Source of the DNA: UBA1822 sp963615055 | GTDB taxonomy: Bacteria > Bacillota > Negativicutes > Veillonellales > Dialisteraceae | Assembly: GCA_963615055.1 (NCBI GenBank) | Contig: CAVEFO010000021.1 | Span: 1-29,471, forward strand | Direction: 5' to 3' | DNA length: 29,471 nt | In this document: in pieces, positions 23,836-29,471 of the stretch | How the letters are laid out: the number at the start of each line of letters is the position of its first letter | How positions within the stretch are numbered: the stretch's first letter is position 1 | Made by a program: the position numbers and the translations under genes | The notes under the pieces: model-generated | Told to the model about the DNA's origin: nothing | The model's database searches: none | What the model saw: only the letters and a program-made list of their open reading frames with translations

Positions 23836-24110
23836 ATTCTTCGGCATCCGCCACCGACCATCATCCGCGGGAAGTTCGCCGCCCAAAGAAAGCTGAAGCC
23901 GGACGCGCTTTGCGCGATTTTTTTAACCATGCGGCGCAACCGCCACATCTTCCTAATCATCGCCACAGACGATAGGGCTAAGCCCCAACCGCTAACAACA
24001 ATCTCGTGCGTAGCGCAAAAAGCTCCACGCAAGTTTTATCTGACGTCTGGCATCTCGACCTCCCTGTTTCTCCCAAACCAAGCGCGCCAATCTCCCCCCT
24101 TCCCTCGCCC
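23836..24110. other. Non-coding spacer upstream of the LysR gene
   Basis: I see no credible gene. The stretch contains GGACGCGCTTTGCGCGATTTTT, split here as GACGCGCTTTGCGCG plus a T run, a dyad like those in the other repeat spacers. It ends in a pyrimidine-rich run of C and T just before the LysR promoter. Confidence 0.5.
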
Positions 24111-24116
24111 CCTCCC

Positions 24117-24137
24117 TTTGTGCTATCATGACACAAA
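24117..24137 (+). promoter_or_regulatory. Inverted repeat over the lysR-type gene promoter
   Basis: TTTGTG (24117-24122), nine bases and CACAAA (24132-24137) form a perfect 6-bp dyad with a T-N11-A core as in LysR boxes. It covers a TATCAT sequence (24124-24129) that could be the -10. Position 16 nt before the ATG fits autorepression. Confidence 0.5.
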
Positions 24138-24153
24138 AGAAAGGAGCCGCATT

Positions 24154-25047
24154 ATGGAACTTCGTTATCTGGATACATTCGTCGCCGCAGCCGAGCTGGG
24201 CAGTTTCTCCCTAGCCGCCAAACAGCTGAATTACGCCCAGTCGACCGTCACGACACAAATCGACAGCCTCGAAAAAGAACTTGACGTGAAGCTTTTCGAC
24301 CGGAACGGGAAACGGATTTCCCTCTCCGCCGCCGGACGTGATTTATTGCAATACGCCTACCGTTTCCAAGAACTCAACCAAGATCTCCATCGGCATTTCG
24401 TCGGAAACCAAACCATCGACGGCGAATTGCACTTGGGTGTCCTCGAGTCACTCCTTGCATCCAAGTATCGAAACGGCATCGAGCCGTTTTTACGAAATTT
24501 CCCGGACGTATCGCTGCGCCTCTCCGTCGGCACCGTCACAGACGTGAAGGAAATGCTGAAAAAAGGCGAAGTCGATATGGCGTTTCTCTTCGACCGACCG
24601 GCTGCGGAAGACGATTTCGCGACACTCCTTTCCGTACCGCAGGACGTCCTCTTCGTCACCGTTGCGGGCGATCCGCTCTTAACAAAGGAAACGATCACAC
24701 TCGCCGACCTTGCCGCTAAAGATTGGTTTCTGACGGAGAGCGGCTGCAATTACCGCCGCGTCTTGGACGACATCCTCTCCGACCGCCGCATTGCCGTCAG
24801 AAGGCGGCTCGAAGTCGGCGCGACGCGGCTTCTCCTCGAATACGTGCAAAAAGGCATGGGCATCACGCTTCTTCCCGAATTTACACTCCGCGAAGAAATG
24901 GAGAACGGGACCATTGCCAAAATTCCCGTCACCGATTGCCAAATTTCCATGGAACTCCAGCTCCTCGTCCACAAAAATCGCTGGCTCCCGCCCGCCGCCC
25001 GCACCTTCTCCAAGCACCTCATGGCCTCCATGCGCCGCGGCTGCTGA
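24154..25047 (+). CDS. LysR-family transcriptional regulator
   Basis: The 297-residue protein begins with the LysR winged helix-turn-helix (MELRYLDTFVAAAELGSFSL, AAKQLNYAQSTVTTQIDSLE, then LFDRNGKRISLSAAG). A linker and an effector-binding domain of the type-2 periplasmic fold follow (ELHLGVLESLLASKYRNGIE onward, VTVAGDPL, EYVQKGMGITLLPEF). AAGGAG precedes the ATG. No adjacent divergent target gene exists, so the regulated genes are not evident from the context. A perfect dyad over its own promoter suggests autoregulation. An in-frame extension upstream to about 23749 lies in repeats and is rejected. Confidence 0.93.
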   Translation: MELRYLDTFVAAAELGSFSLAAKQLNYAQSTVTTQIDSLEKELDVKLFDRNGKRISLSAAGRDLLQYAYRFQELNQDLHRHFVGNQTIDGELHLGVLESLLASKYRNGIEPFLRNFPDVSLRLSVGTVTDVKEMLKKGEVDMAFLFDRPAAEDDFATLLSVPQDVLFVTVAGDPLLTKETITLADLAAKDWFLTESGCNYRRVLDDILSDRRIAVRRRLEVGATRLLLEYVQKGMGITLLPEFTLREEMENGTIAKIPVTDCQISMELQLLVHKNRWLPPAARTFSKHLMASMRRGC

Positions 25048-25087
25048 AAGAAGCAGACAGAAACCGTTTCTAAGAAAAAATATTCGC

Positions 25088-25120
25088 ACCAAAAAAAGAG
25101 ACTCCGCAAAGAGTCTCTTT
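25088..25120 (-). terminator. Terminator of the rpmG-rplL operon (possibly bidirectional)
   Basis: AAAGAGACTC (25095-25104) pairs with GAGTCTCTTT (25111-25120). On the minus strand it is followed by TTTTTTTGG, ending the ribosomal operon 24 nt past rplL. It also lies about 45 nt past the LysR gene and may block readthrough from that side. Confidence 0.92.
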
Positions 25121-25143
25121 CGTTTGGAATTTTAGAAACCGAA

Positions 25144-25515
25144 TTATTTCAATTCGACGGTCGCGCCGGCTTCTTCGAGTTTCTTCTTCAGTTCTTCGGC
25201 TTCTGCCTTGGCGACGCCTTCCTTGACGGTCTTCGGAGCGCCGTCGACGAGTTCCTTCGCATCCTTCAGGCCGAGGCCGGTCGCTTCGCGGACGACTTTG
25301 ATGACAGCGATCTTGCCATCGCCTGCCGCAGCGAGGACGACGTCAAATTCGGTCTTTTCTTCTGCCGCCGCAGCGCCTGCTGCCGGAGCCGCTACTGCCA
25401 CAGCTGCCGGAGCCGCTGCGGAGACGCCGAATTTGTCTTCGATACCTTTGACGAGTTCCGAAAGTTCGAGTACGGACATTTCGGCAATAGCTTCCAAAAT
25501 TTCTTCTTTAGTCAT
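25144..25515 (-). CDS. rplL: 50S ribosomal protein L7/L12
   Basis: L7/L12 forms the mobile stalk that recruits translation factor GTPases. The 123-residue protein has the N-terminal dimerisation helices (MTKEEILEAIAEMSVLELSE), an Ala/Pro hinge (residues about 36-56) and the conserved C-terminal domain (EFDVVLAAAGDGKIAVIKVV, LGLKDAKELVDGAPKTVKEG). I chose ATG 25515, with GGAGG eight nt upstream and the typical N-terminus. A start five codons earlier is poorer. Confidence 0.97.
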   Translation of the reverse strand: MTKEEILEAIAEMSVLELSELVKGIEDKFGVSAAAPAAVAVAAPAAGAAAAEEKTEFDVVLAAAGDGKIAVIKVVREATGLGLKDAKELVDGAPKTVKEGVAKAEAEELKKKLEEAGATVELK

Positions 25516-25561
25516 GATGATTTCCTCCATAGAATACTGTGCCCGCGTGCCTTATGCACTG

Positions 25562-26107
25562 TCACGCACTTTCTTTTTGTTTGCGCACCGCTTCCAGCGC
25601 GTATGCGAATTTGAGAATGTTCCCGTTGAGGGCACGCGCCAGATTGGTAATCGGTGCGGCCAAAGTCCCGGCGAGAACGCCCAGGAGCTGTTCGCGGCTC
25701 GGCAGATCGGCCAAAGCCTTCACGCCGGCTGCGTCGATGACTTTTCCGGCCAAGACGCCGGCTTTCACCGTGACGGCTTCGCTCTTCGTCTCTTCAAAGA
25801 ATTCTTTGAGAGCCGCTGCCGGTGCGACCGGATCGGTATCGCAGGTAGCAAGGCCGTTCGGCCCCGTCAGCAGATCATCGAGTCCTTCGAGTCCCAGCTC
25901 ATCGGCGGCGATACGGGTCAACGTATTTTTGATGACCTTGTACTTCACGCCATGCGCCAAGAACTTGCGACGGAGCAGATTCGCATCCGCGACCGTCAGC
26001 TTGTCAAACGTGACGAGGACGACACCCTGCGCGGAGAGTCTTTCCTTCATATCCGCCACGATCTCGACTTTTTCGCTGCGAATCTTCAATTCGTAATGTT
26101 CGCTCAT
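25562..26107 (-). CDS. rplJ: 50S ribosomal protein L10
   Basis: L10 anchors L7/L12 dimers to the ribosomal stalk. The 181-residue protein carries the rRNA-binding N-terminal domain (GVVLVTFDKLTVADANLLRR, YKVIKNTLTRIAADE) and the C-terminal helix that binds L12 (NILKFAYALEAVRKQKE). AGGAGGTGTAAT precedes the ATG. The upstream leader (26184-26292) has features of the L10 autoregulatory RNA. Confidence 0.96.
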   Translation of the reverse strand: MSEHYELKIRSEKVEIVADMKERLSAQGVVLVTFDKLTVADANLLRRKFLAHGVKYKVIKNTLTRIAADELGLEGLDDLLTGPNGLATCDTDPVAPAAALKEFFEETKSEAVTVKAGVLAGKVIDAAGVKALADLPSREQLLGVLAGTLAAPITNLARALNGNILKFAYALEAVRKQKESA

Positions 26108-26135
26108 ATTACACCTCCTCTGCTATTTATTTTTC

Positions 26136-26164
26136 GGAAACGTAGAAACGTGTCCCCCGTTTCC
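26136..26164 (-). other. Intercistronic hairpin before rplJ
   Basis: GGAAAC and GTTTCC form a stem around a GC-rich loop, between the L10 leader and the rplJ start. No U tract follows. Similar GGAAAC/GTTTCC arms occur at 27538-27568, so this may be a processing or stability element. Confidence 0.4.
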
Positions 26165-26183
26165 TCTATTTATCACATTAGCC

Positions 26184-26292
26184 AAAACGACCCCACAGGC
26201 GTGAGGTCGTGTACCGATCGTATCGGCACCAAGCCTCGGGAGGGGGACTCGGTTTCCCAAGCCCATTACAAACCGCCGGTCTTCAGCTAAGT
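26184..26292 (-). promoter_or_regulatory. L10 leader RNA with attenuator hairpin
   Basis: In the 200-nt rplA-rplJ gap the minus strand reads AAGACCGGCGG, then TAATGGGCTTGGG and CTCCCGAGGCTTGGTGCC. These blocks (AAGACCG, AATGGG, CCGAGG) are typical of the Firmicute L10 leader bound by L10(L12). They are followed by ACGACCTCAC-GCCT-GTGGGGTCGT (26187-26210) and TTTT, a terminator-like hairpin that could attenuate rplJL. Assignment rests on recalled family pattern. Confidence 0.65.
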
Positions 26293-26308
26293 GTTAAATA
26301 TGAAATTC

Positions 26309-26998
26309 TCAGAGCGTGGAAATGTCGATATGGACGCCTCTCCCCATCGTGGAGGACAGCGTCACGCTCTTCATGTACGTACCCTTGACGGAAGCCGGAC
26401 GGGCTTTCAGGATATGTGCGTACATAGCGCGGAAATTTTCCGCCAGTTTCTCTTCTTCGAAAGAAACTTTGCCGATGCCGACTTGGACATTTCCGGCCTT
26501 ATCCGTGCGATACTGCACCTTACCGGATTTGATTTCGGAAATCGCTTTCGCCACATCCATCGTGACTGTGCCGACTTTCGGATTCGGCATGAGGCCTTTC
26601 GGTCCCAAGACACGACCCAGACGTCCGACGACGCCCATCATATCCGGAGTCGCGACGACGACGTCGAAATCGAACCAGCCGCCGGCGATTTTATCCGCCA
26701 ATTCCGCGCCGCCGACATAATCCGCGCCCGCTTCCTTCGCTTCATCTTCCTTGTGGTCCTTGGCAAAGACGAGGACTTTCTTCGTCTTACCCGTCCCATT
26801 CGGGAGAACGATGGCGCCGCGCAGCTGCTGATCGGCATACTTCGGATTGACATTCAGATTGAAAGCCAGCTCCACCGTCTCATCAAACTTGGCGGATGCC
26901 GCTTTCTTGACCAACGCTACCGCTTCGTCGAGGCCATAGAGCTTATGACTGTCAACGATGGCGGCCGCTGCTTTTTGCTTCTTTGTCAGTTTTGCCAT
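26309..26998 (-). CDS. rplA: 50S ribosomal protein L1
   Basis: L1 binds 23S rRNA at the E-site stalk and represses its own operon in many bacteria. The 229-residue protein shows KFDETVELAFNLNVNPKYAD, QQLRGAIVLPNGTGK, the conserved VGRLGRVLGPKGLMPNPKVG motif and AIVDSHKLYGLDEAVALVKK at the start. AAGGAGGTAACA precedes the ATG, and it is 47 nt behind rplK. Confidence 0.97.
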   Translation of the reverse strand: MAKLTKKQKAAAAIVDSHKLYGLDEAVALVKKAASAKFDETVELAFNLNVNPKYADQQLRGAIVLPNGTGKTKKVLVFAKDHKEDEAKEAGADYVGGAELADKIAGGWFDFDVVVATPDMMGVVGRLGRVLGPKGLMPNPKVGTVTMDVAKAISEIKSGKVQYRTDKAGNVQVGIGKVSFEEEKLAENFRAMYAHILKARPASVKGTYMKSVTLSSTMGRGVHIDISTL

Positions 26999-27045
26999 TG
27001 TTACCTCCTTGGCACACAGAAACTCCCGCCTCCGTGCCTGCAGTC

Positions 27046-27471
27046 TTATTCTACGACTTCGACCCCCATGCTGCGGGCCGTCCCTTCGATGATCAGCATT
27101 GCTGCTTCCACATCATTCGCATTGAGATCGGGCATCTTCGTCTCTGCGATCTGCCGGACCTGCGCCTTCGTGACCTTGCCGACTTTATTCTTATTCGGCA
27201 CGCCCGAAGCCTTTTCGATCCCCGCTGCCTTCTTCAAAAGAATAGCAGCCGGCGGGGTCTTACAAATAAACGTAAAGCTTCTGTCATCATAGACCGTAAT
27301 TTCGACCGGGATAATGAGACCGACCTGCTGAGCGGTGCGATCATTGAAATCCTTGACGAAAGCCATGATATTGACACCCGCCTGACCCAGAGCCGGGCCG
27401 ACAGGCGGTGCCGGTGTAGCCTTACCGGCCGGCACCTGCAGCTTTACCAACTTTGCGATTTTCTTTGCCAT
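27046..27471 (-). CDS. rplK: 50S ribosomal protein L11
   Basis: L11 forms the GTPase-associated centre together with 23S rRNA. The 141-residue product has the classic KLQVPAGKATPAPPVGPALG motif, followed by QAGVNIMAFVKDFND and the C-terminal RNA-binding domain. I place the start at 27471, where AAGGAGGTGTCAAGT precedes the ATG and the length matches the family. The upstream in-frame extension runs through a structured leader. Confidence 0.97.
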   Translation of the reverse strand: MAKKIAKLVKLQVPAGKATPAPPVGPALGQAGVNIMAFVKDFNDRTAQQVGLIIPVEITVYDDRSFTFICKTPPAAILLKKAAGIEKASGVPNKNKVGKVTKAQVRQIAETKMPDLNANDVEAAMLIIEGTARSMGVEVVE

Positions 27472-27495
27472 ACTTGACACCTCCTTACTCTTTGA

Positions 27496-27526
27496 GGATG
27501 TGGTCCGAACGGGCAAGCCCTCCCAC
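27496..27526 (-). promoter_or_regulatory. Putative L1 repressor-binding RNA site before rplK
   Basis: On the minus strand GGTGGGAGGGC-TT-GCCC with a closing ACCACATCC forms an inner GGGC/GCCC stem, an asymmetric internal loop and an outer GTGG/CCAC stem. The GTGGGAGG...ACCACAT pattern just ahead of rplK is widespread in Firmicutes and resembles the 23S site bound by L1, which would repress the rplK-rplA pair. Confidence 0.6.
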
Positions 27527-27537
27527 CTTGGCCTTTC

Positions 27538-27568
27538 GGAAACAAAAGCCGTCAAAGCTCTTGTTTCC
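27538..27568 (-). other. Strong intercistronic hairpin between nusG and rplK
   Basis: A 12-bp stem (27538-27549 with 27557-27568; arms beginning GGAAACAAGAGC on the minus strand, one G-U type mismatch) closes a 7-nt loop. No U tract follows, so it is not an intrinsic terminator. It may be a processing site separating nusG mRNA from the ribosomal genes. Confidence 0.5.
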
Positions 27569-27619
27569 GCGGGAAACCGTCATCTGCCTTCCTTTAGAAG
27601 AAACAGAGACGCCGTTTCC

Positions 27620-28174
27620 TTATGAAATGGGTTCAAAGAAACCCGCTTCCAGCTCTATTTTGGTTGCGTGCCCAAAGGCGCTGATTTCGGCCGTAATCTT
27701 GGTCTTATCAGCCGCTACATTGAGCACGGTCGCCACATGATCGGCAAATGGTCCCTCCGTGATGCGGATTTTGTCTCCGACACCCGCCGTGACACGGACC
27801 GAAAGTCTTTCCGCCCCGAGGATGCGCTCAGCCTCCTCATCCGCCAAAGGAATCGGTTTCGTCGTCGTACCGACAAAACCCGTCACCCCCGGCGTATTCC
27901 GGACGATATACCAGCTATGGTCATTGACTTCCATCTGAACGAGAAGATACCCCGGAAATATTTTCCGCTTCACGACCTTCTTCTGGCCGTCCTTGACCTC
28001 TTCCTCCTCACGCATCGGAAGCACGACCTGCTTGATCGTATCCTCCAGTCCCAACGAATGTACCTTGCGGAGCAAAGCGTCCTGGACCTTATTCTCATAC
28101 CCCGAATACGTGTGAACGACATACCAGCGAATATTCTTTTCTTCTGTTTCAAGCTGCACTTCGTTTTCCGCCAT
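27620..28174 (-). CDS. nusG: Transcription elongation/antitermination factor NusG
   Basis: NusG binds RNA polymerase, affects pausing and couples transcription to translation. The 184-residue protein has the NGN domain (RWYVVHTYSGYENKVQDALL, KIFPGYLLVQMEVND, RNTPGVTGFVG) and the C-terminal KOW motif (VGDKIRITEGPFADHVATV). ATG 28174 is preceded by GGAGGAGACA. An ATG at 28186 that overlaps the secE stop (TGATG) would add four residues (MEET). Confidence 0.96.
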   Translation of the reverse strand: MAENEVQLETEEKNIRWYVVHTYSGYENKVQDALLRKVHSLGLEDTIKQVVLPMREEEEVKDGQKKVVKRKIFPGYLLVQMEVNDHSWYIVRNTPGVTGFVGTTTKPIPLADEEAERILGAERLSVRVTAGVGDKIRITEGPFADHVATVLNVAADKTKITAEISAFGHATKIELEAGFFEPIS

Positions 28175-28185
28175 TGTCTCCTCCA

Positions 28186-28410
28186 TCAGCCCACTGCGCC
28201 GACCAACAACTTGGAAAGGCCCATGAAAACGAAGTCCACACCGACCAGCATGGCGGAAATCAGAAGCACGGACGCGATGACAGTCACCGTATAGTGAATG
28301 AGCTGCGTCTTGGTCGGCCATACGACCTTGCGCATCTCCACCTTCGTCTCGCGGAAAAATTTATTCCACGCGGCTCCGCTTTCCTCAGCTGTCTGCCGAC
28401 GATTCGCCAT
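28186..28410 (-). CDS. secE: Preprotein translocase subunit SecE
   Basis: SecE clamps SecY in the protein-export channel. The 74-residue protein has the amphipathic region with KVEMRKVVWPTKTQL (the universal WP-T motif) and a single membrane helix (TVTVIASVLLISAMLVGVDF). Single-helix length is typical of Gram-positive-type SecE. GGGGTG lies before the ATG. Its position between rpmG and nusG is classical. Confidence 0.95.
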   Translation of the reverse strand: MANRRQTAEESGAAWNKFFRETKVEMRKVVWPTKTQLIHYTVTVIASVLLISAMLVGVDFVFMGLSKLLVGAVG

Positions 28411-28433
28411 TCTTACACCCCTTCGGACAACAA

Positions 28434-28583
28434 TTATTTCGTTTCTTTATGCAGGGTGTGCTTTTTGCACCATTTGCAATATTTCATCAATTCGATTCGT
28501 TCCGCATTATTCTTCTTGTTCTTGTTTGTGCGATAATTGCGGCGCTTACATTCAGAGCACGCAAGAGTGATTCCGTCACGCAT
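28434..28583 (-). CDS. rpmG: 50S ribosomal protein L33
   Basis: The 49-residue protein MRDGITLACSECKRRNYRTN followed by KNKKNNAERIELMKYCKWCK is a zinc-ribbon (C+) L33 with two CxxC pairs (CSEC and CKWC). GAGGTG precedes the ATG. It is the first gene of the rpmG-secE-nusG-rplKAJL unit, directly behind two promoters, and is too short for many gene finders. The C+ form implies zinc-dependent folding. Confidence 0.95.
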   Translation of the reverse strand: MRDGITLACSECKRRNYRTNKNKKNNAERIELMKYCKWCKKHTLHKETK

Positions 28584-28636
28584 GATTTACACCTCACTGA
28601 AAGATTTGGGATTTCCCGTAAACAGCATACCGAGAA

Positions 28637-28665
28637 AGTATATCACATCCGTATACCGTCGTCAA
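28637..28665 (-). promoter_or_regulatory. Promoter P2 of the rpmG operon
   Basis: On the minus strand TTGACG (28660-28665), a 17-nt spacer and TATACT (28637-28642) lie about 55 nt before rpmG. This promoter is downstream of the hairpin at 28679-28701, so it escapes it. Confidence 0.72.
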
Positions 28666-28678
28666 TCCGAAGTCACTT

Positions 28679-28701
28679 AAAAAAGCCGGGCCTCCCCCGA
28701 C
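28679..28701 (-). terminator. Terminator-like hairpin between promoters P1 and P2
   Basis: On the minus strand GTCGGG-GGAGG-CCCGGC (28685-28701, one G-U pair) is followed by six U (28679-28684). It begins about five nt after the predicted P1 start, so a P1 transcript would be only about 27 nt long unless it reads through. Confidence 0.65.
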
Positions 28702-28712
28702 GCTATATATGA

Positions 28713-28741
28713 ATTATACCATGAGAAACAAACTCTTGCAA
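28713..28741 (-). promoter_or_regulatory. Promoter P1 upstream of the rpmG operon
   Basis: On the minus strand TTGCAA (28736-28741), a 17-nt spacer and a perfect TATAAT (28713-28718). Predicted start near 28706, directly ahead of the hairpin. Confidence 0.7.
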
Positions 28742-28758
28742 GTTCCGAGGAAACGAGG

Positions 28759-29200
28759 AGGCAAAACTTTTTCGCTCTTTCCTTTTTTACGGCAATATTG
28801 CTGTATATTTTGGGAAAATAGGAATGCGGGGCCGGCTTTATTTTTCATTGGCTTTGTGGCGTTTGTGATAAAAACTTTCTACTGATAGAGATGAGAAGCC
28901 ACGCCTCATCTTTACTTTGCTTTTTGCGGCAGGCGCAAGATAGTTATTAATTGTTAGCTACTAGCTGTTTGGAAAAAGCGGAAGCAAAACTTTTTCGCTT
29001 TTCGCTTTTGCGGCAATGTTGCTGAATGTTTTTGAAAAATAGAAATGAGGGGCCGGCTTTATTTTTCATTGGCTTTGTGTGGCGTTTGCGCAGAAAACTT
29101 TCTGCTGATAGAGATAAGAAGCCACGCTTCGTCTTTGCTTTGCTTTTTGCGGCAGACGCAAGATAGTTGTTAGCTACTAGCTGTTAGCTATTAGGAAAAA
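28759..29200. repeat. Two ~221-bp direct repeats between rpmG and tuf
   Basis: Copy 1 (about 28759-28980) and copy 2 (about 28981-29200) align with an offset of 221 nt; the shared anchor GCCGGCTTTATTTTTCATTG is at 28831 and 29052. Each copy contains one unit of the 69-bp family (core TGATAGAGATGAGAAG or a close variant) and ends in a TAGTT/TTAGCTACTAGCTGTT array. The stretch holds no gene that I can support. Confidence 0.85.
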
Positions 29201-29262
29201 GCGGCGAAGCCGCCACCAATTAAAACTAACAGCCGGCAGCTAGCGACTAACAACTATCTTGC
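29158..29262. repeat. Imperfect inverted repeat with inner GC hairpin
   Basis: The left arm (from 29158, GCAAGATAGTTGTTAG) is matched by the right arm ending at 29262 (CTAACAACTATCTTGC). A GCGGCGAAGCCGCC dyad lies in the middle. It resembles a small non-autonomous element or the ends of two repeat units in opposite orientation. Confidence 0.65.
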
Positions 29263-29307
29263 GCTTGACTCTTCCGTTTTCGACAACTTACCCCACCTTC
29301 GATTGCA

Positions 29308-29346
29308 ATAAAAAATACCGTCCCCGGTAACAGGGAGCGGTATTTC
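29308..29346 (-). terminator. Terminator after tuf
   Basis: On the minus strand AATACCG with a CTCCC extension pairs with GGGGA and CGGTATT across a short loop (29315-29344), followed by TTTTTTAT. It ends tuf transcription about 15 nt past its stop. Confidence 0.82.
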
Positions 29347-29358
29347 TTATGAAATTTC

Positions 29359-29471
29359 TTATTTCGCAATCTTAGCGACGACGCCTGCGCCGACGGTGCG
29401 GCCGCCTTCGCGGATGGCGAAGCGCTGGCCTTCTTCCATGGCGATCGGGGTGATGAGCTTGACGCTCATTT
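29359..29471 (-). CDS. tuf: Elongation factor Tu, C-terminal end (partial)
   Basis: Only the last 37 codons are in the window; the gene continues past the right edge. The visible end (VKLITPIAMEEGQRFAIREG, then GRTVGAGVVAKIAK) is the highly conserved C-terminus of EF-Tu domain III. It is followed by a terminator and a repeat-filled spacer before the rpmG operon; the tRNA-Trp often found between tuf and secE is not present in that spacer. Confidence 0.95.
   Translation of the reverse strand, partial: MSVKLITPIAMEEGQRFAIREGGRTVGAGVVAKIAK

Noticed and set aside
23282..23854. Minus-strand frame with a repeating 23-residue Ser/Lys-rich motif
   Set aside because: It arises because the DNA repeat is 69 bp, a multiple of three. 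It has no start signal, and its 3' part runs antisense through the binding-protein gene.
28601..29358. tRNA-Trp between tuf and secE, as in many bacteria
   Set aside because: I looked for a cloverleaf with a CCA anticodon region and found only repeats, two promoters and a hairpin.

Overview
The window looks like chromosome of an anaerobic Firmicute of the Negativicutes (Veillonella/Megasphaera/Dialister side). This is inferred from three things: Firmicute-type ribosome binding sites (AGGAGG) at nearly every start, the block rpsB-tsf-pyrH-frr-uppS-cdsA-dxr-rseP-ispG, and a tuf / rpmG-secE-nusG-rplKAJL block. The genus is not proven. No rRNA, tRNA, CRISPR array, prophage or insertion-sequence transposase was seen.

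Layout. (1) 1-781: a compact type I toxin-antitoxin module (29-residue hydrophobic toxin plus convergent antisense RNA) between two ~100-bp direct repeats that end in 7-nt tandem repeats. (2) 786-9133, minus strand: promoter, S2 (rpsB), EF-Ts (tsf), an internal terminator, UMP kinase (pyrH), ribosome recycling factor (frr), an unknown 93-residue ORF, then the lipid/isoprenoid genes uppS, cdsA, dxr, rseP and ispG, mostly overlapping by 1-7 nt. (3) 9134-9423: intergenic 69-bp repeats and a terminator. (4) 9424-13603, minus strand: an orphan CydB-like membrane protein, an unknown 54-residue protein, rbfA, nrnA, truB and ribF. (5) 13604-14038: non-coding repeats. (6) 14039-19459, minus strand: a five-gene Opp/Nik-type ABC importer in the order permease, permease, binding lipoprotein, ATPase, ATPase. 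(7) 19670-25047, plus strand: four separate genes, an EamA/DMT transporter, a MATE exporter, an orphan sugar-type binding lipoprotein and a LysR regulator, separated by repeat-rich spacers. (8) 25088-28741, minus strand: rpmG-secE-nusG-rplK-rplA-rplJ-rplL with two promoters and RNA leaders for L1 and L10 autoregulation. (9) 28742-29471: repeats and the 3' end of tuf.

The genes are mostly core translation, RNA modification, cofactor (FAD), isoprenoid (MEP pathway: dxr, ispG; undecaprenyl: uppS) and phospholipid (cdsA) functions, with transport functions in the accessory middle part. The unusual material is the toxin-antitoxin cassette in direct repeats, two or three families of short dispersed intergenic repeats in both orientations, the orphan cydB plus 54-residue gene where infB would often stand upstream of rbfA, and a promoter-terminator-promoter arrangement ahead of rpmG.
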